A model generated the notes under the pieces. The model was not told where the DNA came from. It made no database searches and worked only from the letters and a program-made list of their open reading frames with translations. Below, in pieces: positions 8,621-16,030 of a stretch of DNA of 64,000 bases. The translations under genes were made by a program, and so were the position numbers. Position 1 is the stretch's first letter; each line of letters starts with the position of its first letter. Origin of the DNA: Candidatus Kuenenia stuttgartensis (lineage in GTDB: Bacteria > Planctomycetota > Phycisphaerae > Phycisphaerales > SM1A02); NCBI GenBank assembly GCA_945902075.1, contig CAMDMA010000017.1, positions 1-64,000 on the forward strand. Direction: 5' to 3'.

Positions 8621-9607
8621 ATGCAACAAGAATTCCTCCCCGTCATGATCCACGCAGTCGAGCACGCCGCACAGGCGACTCGCTTCGTTCACACATCGTT
8701 TGTGGTCGACGGTGTGTCGAAAGACGACAAGAGTCCCGTGACCATCGCGGACTGGGCCAGTCAAGCTGTTGTGTCGCTGCTACTCGGGCGTCATACAACG
8801 ACAGCGGCATTCCCACTCGTCGGCGAAGAAGAAGCTGCCGCGCTCCGCGCTCCTGAAAACGCGGAGTTGCGCTGTGATGTGGTTGCTGCGGTTTCGCATG
8901 CGATTGGAGCGACGAGCGAGCACGAGTGCCTTGATGCGATCGACCGCGGCCGCGGAATTGCGACTGGAAGATTCTTCACGCTTGATCCCGTGGACGGAAC
9001 CAAAGGCTTTTTACGAAGACAGCAGTACGCGATTTCGCTGGCGCTCATTGAGGATGGCCGTGTGACCTCCGGGGTGGTGGGATGCCCAAATCTTCCGGAG
9101 CAGAATGCGAACTACGACTCTGCTGATCCAATCGGCTGCATCGGTTTTGCCGCGAAGCATGGAGGCGCGTTCCTCCTCAGCGCGGATGGCGCGCATCGTC
9201 GCATCACCATCGCGCCTTGGTCGGCGGGGCAGCCGGTTCGTGCCTGCGAGTCGGTCGAAAGCGCGCACTCAAAGCAGGATCTCTCCGCTGAACTTCTCGC
9301 TGAACTCGGAAGCCCCGGAGTACCTGCACGTCTTGATAGCCAAGCCAAATACCTCGTTGTCGCTCGAGGTGGCGCTGACGCGTATCTGCGCCTACCGACG
9401 AAGAAAGACTACCGCGAGAAAATCTGGGATCACGCCGCGGGGGCATTGATTGCGATGGAGGCTGGTGCGCGCGTCTGCGATGTGGACGGAAAAGATCTCG
9501 ACTTTCGCCATGGTCGAGAACTCCGCGAAAATCGCGGTGTTTTCGCCGGTCACCCCGATGCGGTCGCGCTGTTGGTTGAGGCGTTTGCACGCCGCTCGGA
9601 TGGGTGA
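8621..9607 (+). CDS. cysQ: 3'(2'),5'-bisphosphate nucleotidase (PAP phosphatase), HAL2/SAL1-like
   Basis: A 328-residue enzyme of the Li+-sensitive inositol-monophosphatase superfamily. It hydrolyses PAP, the by-product of PAPS use, to AMP and phosphate and so relieves inhibition of sulfate reduction. Motifs seen are DKSPVTIADWASQ (first metal site), VGEEE, the central LDPVDGTKGFLR that marks the HAL2/SAL1 subgroup, and a C-terminal KIWDHAAGALI metal site. It begins 16 bp after the SLC13 permease and ends 11 bp before the convergent cysC. Its role here fits the surrounding sulfate-assimilation genes. Confidence 0.93.
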   Translation: MQQEFLPVMIHAVEHAAQATRFVHTSFVVDGVSKDDKSPVTIADWASQAVVSLLLGRHTTTAAFPLVGEEEAAALRAPENAELRCDVVAAVSHAIGATSEHECLDAIDRGRGIATGRFFTLDPVDGTKGFLRRQQYAISLALIEDGRVTSGVVGCPNLPEQNANYDSADPIGCIGFAAKHGGAFLLSADGAHRRITIAPWSAGQPVRACESVESAHSKQDLSAELLAELGSPGVPARLDSQAKYLVVARGGADAYLRLPTKKDYREKIWDHAAGALIAMEAGARVCDVDGKDLDFRHGRELRENRGVFAGHPDAVALLVEAFARRSDG

Positions 9608-9617
9608 GCTCCAACCG

Positions 9618-10244
9618 TCAGCCTTGCGTGTGCACCACACTCCGGTCGCGGAGTAGTGTGACGACCGCTGCGGCGGATGCATCGGGATTCGAGAGGTGCG
9701 ACTGAATCACAAGTTCCGGTGAAGTCGGTCGTTCATACGCCTGATGGATGCCTGTGAAGTCCTTGATCTCGCCCGCTCGTGCCCGGCGGTAGAGCCCCTT
9801 CGGATCGCGCGACTCAGCAACCTCCAGCGGAACATCCACCAACACTTCGAGAAATGGAATCCCCCACTCATCGTGGAGTGCTCTGACCGCGTCGCGATCA
9901 GCGCGAAACGGGCTCACAAGGCTTGCGAGGACGATCACGCCGGCATCGGCAAGAATTCGGCAGACTTCCCCGGTACGACGCACGTTCTCTGTGCGATCCT
10001 CCGCGGAGAAACCGAGATTGCGATTGAGCCCATGCCGAAGATTGTCGCCATCGACCCGATAGCAGAGCCGCCCGATACCGAGCAGGCTCGCTTCGACACC
10101 GACTGCGATCGTGCTCTTGCCAGAGCCCGAGAGGCCAGTGAACCAAACCGTCGCACCGGACTGTCCAAGGAGCCGCTCGCGGTCCGCGCGTCCGACCGTT
10201 CCACCGTGCCAAACGACATTTGAAGATTTTTTATCCATGGTCAT
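9618..10244 (-). CDS. cysC: Adenylylsulfate (APS) kinase, stand-alone
   Basis: A 208-residue enzyme that phosphorylates APS to PAPS with ATP. It has a P-loop [13 protein letters not shown], a [16 protein letters not shown] motif that binds [16 protein letters not shown], a [11 protein letters not shown] loop, and the lid element [19 protein letters not shown]. All of these are intact, so it should be active. The start is taken at 10244; ATGs at 10238 and 10274 are also in frame. It is divergent from cysD, with only about 60 bp between the starts, which implies a shared two-way promoter. The window also encodes a second, altered APS-kinase domain at the end of CysN. Confidence 0.94.
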   Translation of the reverse strand: MTMDKKSSNVVWHGGTVGRADRERLLGQSGATVWFTGLSGSGKSTIAVGVEASLLGIGRLCYRVDGDNLRHGLNRNLGFSAEDRTENVRRTGEVCRILADAGVIVLASLVSPFRADRDAVRALHDEWGIPFLEVLVDVPLEVAESRDPKGLYRRARAGEIKDFTGIHQAYERPTSPELVIQSHLSNPDASAAAVVTLLRDRSVVHTQG

Positions 10245-10306
10245 GCTCGCCGCGCGGGGACAACGCACCGTCAACCGATACCCTATCGACCCTTGGAATG
10301 CCGCGC

Positions 10307-11233
10307 ATGGAAGAAACCAGACTTACACACCTGAAGGAACTTGAGGCGGAAAGCATCCAGATTTTCCGTGAGGTCGTCGCGAGTTTCGATCGTCCGGTGA
10401 TGCTTTATTCAATCGGCAAGGACTCCGCAGTCTTGCTGCACCTCGCGCGGAAGGCGTTCTACCCGGCGAATCCGCCCTTTCCGTTGCTCCATGTTGACAC
10501 TGGATGGAAGTTCCGAGAGATGTATCGGTTGCGCGACGAGTATGTTGCGAAGGAACTCGGGCTCGAACTCCTTGTCCACATCAATCCTGAGGGTCTTGCC
10601 GCAGGAATTGGGCCAATTTCGCATGGATCGCGAAAGCACACCGATGTGATGAAGACGCAGGGGCTCAAGCAAGCACTTGATAAATATGGTTTTGATGCGG
10701 CCTTCGGCGGTGCGCGCCGAGACGAAGAAAAGTCGCGCGCGAAAGAGCGGATCTTTAGTTTCCGCGACCGCCAGCATCGGTGGGATCCGCGGAGCCAGCG
10801 ACCTGAGCTTTGGAACATCTTCAACACTGAGGTCAACCGCGTTCCCGGCCAGTTAGGCGAGTCGATCCGCGTGTTCCCGCTGTCGAACTGGACTGAACTC
10901 GACGTTTGGCAATACATCTGGCTTGAAAACATCCGCATTGTGCCGCTCTACTTTGCTGCGCCGCGGCCGGTGGTGTATCGCCACGGCGTACCGATCATGG
11001 TCGACGACGATCGCCTCCCGCTCGAGCCGGGCGAGACGCCGGAGATGAAAGTCATTCGCTTCCGCACGCTCGGCTGCTATCCGCTCTCGGGCGCGATTGA
11101 GTCGAGTGCCGCGACGCTCCCCGAAATCATCAAGGAAATGCTGCAGGCCCGCCAGAGCGAACGTCAAGGTCGCGTCATCGACCACGACGCCAGTGGCAGC
11201 ATGGAAGAGAAGAAGAAGGAAGGCTACTTCTGA
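10307..11233 (+). CDS. cysD: Sulfate adenylyltransferase subunit 2
   Basis: A 308-residue catalytic subunit of ATP sulfurylase (sulfate + ATP to APS + PPi). The start at 10307 gives [17 protein letters not shown], which lines up with the start of E. coli CysD; an ATG at 10298 would add three residues. The PP-loop [30 protein letters not shown] and the C-terminal [14 protein letters not shown] region match the family closely. The stop overlaps the cysN start by one base (TGATG), as expected for subunits made in equal amounts. Confidence 0.97.
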   Translation: MEETRLTHLKELEAESIQIFREVVASFDRPVMLYSIGKDSAVLLHLARKAFYPANPPFPLLHVDTGWKFREMYRLRDEYVAKELGLELLVHINPEGLAAGIGPISHGSRKHTDVMKTQGLKQALDKYGFDAAFGGARRDEEKSRAKERIFSFRDRQHRWDPRSQRPELWNIFNTEVNRVPGQLGESIRVFPLSNWTELDVWQYIWLENIRIVPLYFAAPRPVVYRHGVPIMVDDDRLPLEPGETPEMKVIRFRTLGCYPLSGAIESSAATLPEIIKEMLQARQSERQGRVIDHDASGSMEEKKKEGYF

Positions 11234-13200
11234 TGCGTGCGGATTCAAACGCTGCCGAGCAGGAGATGATCGAGCGAGACATCGAGGCGTACCTCGGTCG
11301 TCACGAAACGAAGGAGCTCCTCCGCTTTTTGACCTGTGGCTCCGTCGATGATGGCAAGAGCACACTCATCGGCCGGCTGCTGCACGACACGCACATGATC
11401 CACGAGGACACCCTCGCGGCGGCAGAACGTGACTCAAAATCAATGGGCACGCAGGCCGGCGAACTTGACCTCGCATTGCTGGTTGATGGACTCAAGAGTG
11501 AGCGCGAGCAGGGAATCACGATTGACGTTGCCTACCGCTATTTCACGACCGCGGCGCGCAAGTACATCATCGCTGACACCCCGGGCCACGAGCAATTCAC
11601 GCGCAACATGGCCACTGGTGCTAGCACCTGTGACCTCGCGATTCTTCTCGTTGACGCGCGTCACGGAGTTGCGGTGCAAACGCGTCGGCACTCATTTATC
11701 ACCAGTCTTCTCGGTATTCGCGAGATTGTGGTCGCCATCAATAAGATGGATCTCGTCGGTCACGCGCAGGAGCGCTTCGAAGAGATCATGCACGACTACT
11801 CGGCGTTTGCGTCGAAGTTGCCAGCGCGCAACATGCGCTTCATTCCGATGTCGGCACTCAATGGCGACAACGTCGTTCACCGCAGCACTGCGATGCCCTG
11901 GTATGACGGGCCAACGCTCCTCGAACACCTCGACACCGTGCCGCTTGCAGGTCGCCGCAACATGGTCGACTTTCGATTTCCCGTGCAATGGGTGAATCGA
12001 CCAAACCTTGATTTCCGCGGATTCACTGGAACAATCGCGGGTGGATGCGTGAAGCCGGGTGATCGCGTGATGGTGCTGCCGTCGCGAAAAACTTCGTCTA
12101 TCTCGCGCATCGTGACCTTCGACGGTGACCTCGCGCAAGCGACGCCGCCTCTCTCTGTCACGCTCACACTTGCGGACGAAATCGACTGCTCGCGCGGCGA
12201 CATGCTCGTACACCCCGGGAATGAACCGCATGTCTCGCAAGATGTGCACGCAATGATCGTCTGGATGGACGACGTTGCTCCGCTGGTTCCCGGCAAGGAG
12301 TATCTGCTCAAGCATGGGACGAACAAGACTCCTGCATCCATCACATCGATTGCCCATCGCATCGATGTGAATACGCTTGAACGCTCGACGAGCCCTGCCC
12401 TCGCGCTCAATGACATCGGCCAGGTCGCGATCCGAACGAGCCGACCATTGGTGTACGACGCGTACACCCGAAATCGGCAGACCGGCGCGTTTGTACTCAT
12501 TGATCGCCTTACCAACGCAACGGCCGGCGCTGGAATGCTGCTCGATCCGTCGGATGTTGGCGAAGGACATTGGAAGGACGCTCCGCAGGGCGGCCACCTC
12601 GCGCCTTCAGGCCGCGTCATCACCACAGAGGAACGCGAAAAACGGCTTGGACAGCGGCCGTTCACGCTGCTCTTCACCGGTCTCTCCGGTTGCGGAAAGA
12701 CTGAGATTGCCCGTGCGGTTGAGCGCCGACTCTTTGATCTCGGGCGCTTTGCGGCGGTGATCGATGGACCAGCTCTCCGGTCAGGGATGAGTCGCGACCT
12801 TGGTTTCTCGAAGGTCGACCGTTCGGAGAATCTCCGACGAGGCATGGAGCTCGCAAAGACACTTAATGAACTCGGCCTCGTCGTACTCGCCAGTTTTACC
12901 GCGCCAGATTCGAGCGTACGAATTCGCGCAAGGGAACTTGTTGGCTCCGATCGTTTTGCGGTTGTGCATGTTTCGACCCCGCTCGAGGCGTGTCGACGCC
13001 GCGACCCAGTCGGCCTCTATCGCGACGCCGCAAGCGGAGCGGTCAAAGACGTCCCCGGCGTGGACTTTGAGTACGAAGCCCCGACGGATGCGGAGATCAC
13101 AATTCCGTTTCATGAGCTCGGAACTCCGGACGCTGCAATCCGAACTGCGGTCGAGCGCGTGCTGACCTTCATCGAGTCGCGCGGCGTGATGGTGAAGTGA
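11233..13200 (+). CDS. cysN: Sulfate adenylyltransferase subunit 1 fused to an APS-kinase-like domain
   Basis: A 655-residue fusion. Residues ~25-440 form the CysN GTPase that drives ATP sulfurylase, with GSVDDGKSTLIGRLL (G1), a GITIDVAYR switch, ADTPGHEQF (G3) and NKMDLVG (G4). Residues ~455-655 are an APS-kinase-like domain with FTGLSGCGKTEIA, then D511-G-P-A-L-R516, DRSENLRRGMEL and DPVGLYRDAASGAVKD. In active APS kinases the second motif reads DGDNxR; here the second Asp and the Asn are replaced by Pro and Ala. The kinase half may be weak, altered or regulatory, while the neighbouring CysC keeps the normal motif. The gene ends 4 bp before the convergent kdsD stop. Confidence 0.95.
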   Translation: MRADSNAAEQEMIERDIEAYLGRHETKELLRFLTCGSVDDGKSTLIGRLLHDTHMIHEDTLAAAERDSKSMGTQAGELDLALLVDGLKSEREQGITIDVAYRYFTTAARKYIIADTPGHEQFTRNMATGASTCDLAILLVDARHGVAVQTRRHSFITSLLGIREIVVAINKMDLVGHAQERFEEIMHDYSAFASKLPARNMRFIPMSALNGDNVVHRSTAMPWYDGPTLLEHLDTVPLAGRRNMVDFRFPVQWVNRPNLDFRGFTGTIAGGCVKPGDRVMVLPSRKTSSISRIVTFDGDLAQATPPLSVTLTLADEIDCSRGDMLVHPGNEPHVSQDVHAMIVWMDDVAPLVPGKEYLLKHGTNKTPASITSIAHRIDVNTLERSTSPALALNDIGQVAIRTSRPLVYDAYTRNRQTGAFVLIDRLTNATAGAGMLLDPSDVGEGHWKDAPQGGHLAPSGRVITTEEREKRLGQRPFTLLFTGLSGCGKTEIARAVERRLFDLGRFAAVIDGPALRSGMSRDLGFSKVDRSENLRRGMELAKTLNELGLVVLASFTAPDSSVRIRARELVGSDRFAVVHVSTPLEACRRRDPVGLYRDAASGAVKDVPGVDFEYEAPTDAEITIPFHELGTPDAAIRTAVERVLTFIESRGVMVK

Positions 13201-13204
13201 GCCT

Positions 13205-14242
13205 CTACTCTTTCACCACCCGCATCGCGATGAGATCTTGAACATCGACGAGACCAACGGGCTTGCCTTCTCGGTCAACGACAGGAATCTCGTCGAGACG
13301 CTTCTCTTGCACGAGTTGAACAGCGTCGCGTACCAGCGAGTCGACGGTGAGTGTTGTTGGATGGCGCGTCATGACGCCCGCGATTGGGGCGTCGAGGACG
13401 GAGAGAGTTCCACCGTTCACATGACGCCTGAGATCGCCGTCTGTGAAGATGCCGCTGAGCCGACCGCCGCGATCAACAAGCACTATCGCGCCAGCGCGGC
13501 GACCTTCGCCGCCAGCTCGCAAAGCTTCGCGCACCGTGCTTGTATCCGGCACCGCTGCGAGGTTGTGGCCCACACGAAACCGCAGCACCTCTGTCACCGG
13601 CCGAAGTCCAGCACCAAGCATGCCACCTGGGTGATGCTTATGAAAGTCATCCTTGCCGAAATCACGCCGCTGCGCGAGTGCGAGCGCAATCGCGTCGCCG
13701 ACGGCGAGGGTCAGCGTCGTCGATGCCGTCGGCGCGAGTTGGAGCGGACATGCCTCGGTGATGTCACCCAGATCGATATGCACGCTGCACGCACGCGCGA
13801 GACTTGATTTGACTTTGCCCGACATTCCAACAGTCGGAATGCCGTCCATCTTGAGAATGGACGCGAGTGCAACGACCTCCTGCGTCTCGCCGGACCAACT
13901 GAGGAGGAGCACGATGTCGTCGCTGCGAATCGAACCGAGATCGCCGTGAACCGCCTCCGCCGGGTGCACGAAATGGGAAGGCTGACCGAGGCTCGAAAGA
14001 CTCGCTGAGATCTTGGCACCGATGAGCCCAGACTTTCCCATACCACTGACAACGACGTGTCCCTTGCAAGACTCCAGCAGGTCAAGCGCGGCGTGGAGTC
14101 CGAGGTCTTCGCCTCCCGCGACGCGTGAACCAAACTTCGAGACTGCAGCGGCCTCTGTCTCGAGCACTTCCCTCAGAAAATCCCGCTCGTTCGTACGAAT
14201 GTGTGGGTCGCGAGACGCGGTTGCCGGCGCGGAGTCAGCCAT
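13205..14242 (-). CDS. kdsD: Arabinose-5-phosphate isomerase (KpsF/GutQ/KdsD)
   Basis: A 345-residue enzyme that interconverts ribulose-5-P and arabinose-5-P, the first step to KDO. An N-terminal SIS domain (VVVSGMGKSGLIGAKISASL, FVHPAEAVHGDLG, LLSWSGETQEV) is followed by two CBS domains in the C-terminal ~120 residues (VREALRAGGEGRRAGAIVLVD and VMTRHPTTLTVDSL). His residues in DDFHKHHPGG match the metal/active-site loop of KdsD. It suggests that the organism makes KDO, and hence an LPS-type or capsule glycan. Its ATG (14242) is within 55 bp of the divergent scpA start. Confidence 0.95.
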   Translation of the reverse strand: MADSAPATASRDPHIRTNERDFLREVLETEAAAVSKFGSRVAGGEDLGLHAALDLLESCKGHVVVSGMGKSGLIGAKISASLSSLGQPSHFVHPAEAVHGDLGSIRSDDIVLLLSWSGETQEVVALASILKMDGIPTVGMSGKVKSSLARACSVHIDLGDITEACPLQLAPTASTTLTLAVGDAIALALAQRRDFGKDDFHKHHPGGMLGAGLRPVTEVLRFRVGHNLAAVPDTSTVREALRAGGEGRRAGAIVLVDRGGRLSGIFTDGDLRRHVNGGTLSVLDAPIAGVMTRHPTTLTVDSLVRDAVQLVQEKRLDEIPVVDREGKPVGLVDVQDLIAMRVVKE

Positions 14243-14294
14243 GGGGCAAGTGTACGTTCGATACGAAACCGTCGCGCGTGGTAGATTGCATCCG

Positions 14295-15116
14295 ATGTCG
14301 CAGAACGACTGGCTCGTGCGTCTGCCCGTTTTTCAGGGCCCCCTCGACCTCCTGCTCTTCCTTGTGAGGCGCGCGGAGGTTGATATCCACGATATTCCGA
14401 TTCATACGCTCACCGATCACTACCTTGAGTATGTGCGTCGGCTTTCAACGGTCGATATTGATCTTGCGGGCGAGTTTCTCGTGATGGCTGCCACGCTTGT
14501 CGAGATCAAGTCCCGCTCGCTCGCGCCCGTTCAGGTGACGGATGATGGTGATCCCAATGCACCTTCCACGCCAGGTGAAGATCCGCGCGCTGAGCTCATC
14601 CGACAGTTGCTGGCCTATCAGAAGTTCCGCACTGCTGCGGAGGTACTCGATGCGCGGCGTCGCGATTTTGCAGAGCGTGCACCAGCGCGTGTGCGGCCAG
14701 GTTCAATAGAAACGGCTGAGATCGACGGAGACACAGAGACCGAGTTTTTAGAACCTGAGGATTTCGAGCTTGAAGATCTCCACCTCGGCGATCTCTACGC
14801 TGCATTTGAGCGTATCGCGGCGTCCATTGATCTCACCCGCGTTGGCGACCACATGGTTGAGTACGACGATACGCCGATCTCATTGCATCAGGAGGATCTG
14901 GTCGATCGACTCGGACGCACAAGCGAGCATCGGTTGACCCTCGGAAGCGTCTTCGATGGACGAACGCACAGCGAGCGAATCGGCCTGTTTCTCGCGTTAC
15001 TTGAACTTGTTCGACAAGGACGCGTGCACGTGAAGCAAGATGACCTCGATGATCAGATCGAAATCACGCTCTCCGTCGAGCGCGGCCCGGATGCGCCGTT
15101 TGCTGCAGCAGACTGA
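14295..15116 (+). CDS. scpA: Segregation and condensation protein A (kleisin)
   Basis: A 273-residue kleisin that bridges SMC heads in the condensin complex. The N-terminus has the ScpA hallmark FQGPLDLLLFLVRRAEVDI, then LAGEFLVMAATLVEIKSRSL; the middle is acidic (EFLEPEDFELEDL) and the C-terminus has the winged-helix part FLALLELVRQGRVHVKQ. The frame is open upstream to 14013, but that part lies antisense to kdsD and is not conserved. ATGs at 14241 and 14295 are possible, and 14295 gives the normal family start. No scpB is next to it; the stretch after it is convergent. Confidence 0.93.
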   Translation: MSQNDWLVRLPVFQGPLDLLLFLVRRAEVDIHDIPIHTLTDHYLEYVRRLSTVDIDLAGEFLVMAATLVEIKSRSLAPVQVTDDGDPNAPSTPGEDPRAELIRQLLAYQKFRTAAEVLDARRRDFAERAPARVRPGSIETAEIDGDTETEFLEPEDFELEDLHLGDLYAAFERIAASIDLTRVGDHMVEYDDTPISLHQEDLVDRLGRTSEHRLTLGSVFDGRTHSERIGLFLALLELVRQGRVHVKQDDLDDQIEITLSVERGPDAPFAAAD

Positions 15117-15143
15117 GCAATGTGCATGCAACGTTCCGAAGAA

Positions 15144-15341
15144 TCATGCACATTCGCGCATGGTGACCGGCGCCAAATCACTGCGACGAATCCATCTCGC
15201 ACTTGACGCTGGTTCAAGCGTGATCCGTAAGTGTTCGCGGTAATGCTCGAGCTCTTGAATCGAAAACGACTCGAGCCATTGGTGCTCGGCGGACGGATTG
15301 AGTTCACGAATTTCGTCGATGATCCGGTTCTTCTGCGGCAC
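15144..15341 (-). CDS. Small protein of unknown function (65 aa)
   Basis: A 65-codon frame that opens with GTG at 15341 and has an AGGAG ribosome-binding site 9 nt upstream. The peptide has a helical pattern (IIDEIRELNPSAEHQWLESF, then IQELEHYREHL) that resembles short planctomycete proteins built around a 'DEIRxLNPxAxxxFLxxF...YxxHL' motif; this likeness is from memory, not from a search. The C-terminal 20 residues are less ordered. It lies 83 bp downstream of the receiver-domain gene on the same strand and may be co-transcribed with it. No function can be assigned. Confidence 0.55.
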   Translation of the reverse strand: MPQKNRIIDEIRELNPSAEHQWLESFSIQELEHYREHLRITLEPASSARWIRRSDLAPVTMRECA

Positions 15342-15424
15342 GGCAATAGTCTCCTGAAGAAGGAGAATCGGCCGTCACCCCGGAGTCGCTTGAAATGTGG
15401 ATGCGCTGCGGACTTTCCGTCCGC

Positions 15425-15886
15425 TTAGCGTCCGGAAAGTAGTTCCGTAAGTTTGCGCTTGAGAAGTGCCACTCGGAGCAGGCTTCGAACACGCGTGAGC
15501 AGTTCAAGTTTGTTTACCGGCTTCGTGAGAAAGTCGTCGGTCCCGCTTTCAACCGCGCGCTCGTGATCGCCAACTTCGTGAAGGGCAGTCACCATGATGA
15601 CCACCATGTCGCGCGTCGCTGGATCACTCTTCACCTTTCGGCAGACTTCAAATCCAGACATTCGCGGCATCATCACATCGAGCAACACGAGATCGGGGCG
15701 ATCTTTCTGAATCGACTCTATGGCCTCAAGCCCGTCACGGGCCGTGGAGAGTTTGCAGGGAAGCGACTCGAGGTAGGCGAGCATGAGTTCAAGATTCTGC
15801 TGATTGTCGTCTACAAGCAGAATCTTGGCGTTTGAGAGGTCCGTGAGCGCGGCTTCATCAATCGTGGGCTGGGTCGCACCGGTCAT
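15425..15886 (-). CDS. Single-domain response regulator (CheY-like receiver)
   Basis: A 153-residue protein consisting of a receiver domain only. It has an acidic pair (LLVDDNQQN), the phospho-acceptor Asp in LVLLDVMMPRMSG, the switch Thr in IMVTALHE, and the conserved Lys in FLTKPVNK. There is a ~20-residue N-terminal extension and a short basic helix (LLRVALLKRKLTELL) after the domain, with no output domain. No histidine kinase gene is nearby, so the partner is encoded elsewhere. The wording of the receiver (DDNQQNLELMLAYLES) is like those found in hybrid kinases and PleD-type proteins. Confidence 0.93.
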   Translation of the reverse strand: MTGATQPTIDEAALTDLSNAKILLVDDNQQNLELMLAYLESLPCKLSTARDGLEAIESIQKDRPDLVLLDVMMPRMSGFEVCRKVKSDPATRDMVVIMVTALHEVGDHERAVESGTDDFLTKPVNKLELLTRVRSLLRVALLKRKLTELLSGR

Positions 15887-16030
15887 TCCCGCAGTCTAGC
15901 AGACGACGCAAAATGCTTGCGGCGCGAAGCCCCGGCCAAAAGACGTTGGTCCAAAAGTGTTGGTCAAAAGAGCGTCGGCGGAAAAGCGCTGGATAAAAGT
16001 ACTGCATAAAAGCTGCGGCCGCAGACCTCC

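Noticed and set aside
11692-12845. Minus-strand open frames of about 300 codons (11692-12597 and 11877-12845)
   Set aside because: Both are antisense to cysN and carry no domain.
14013-14294. N-terminal extension of scpA
   Set aside because: It runs antisense to kdsD, and the ScpA family start lies at 14295.
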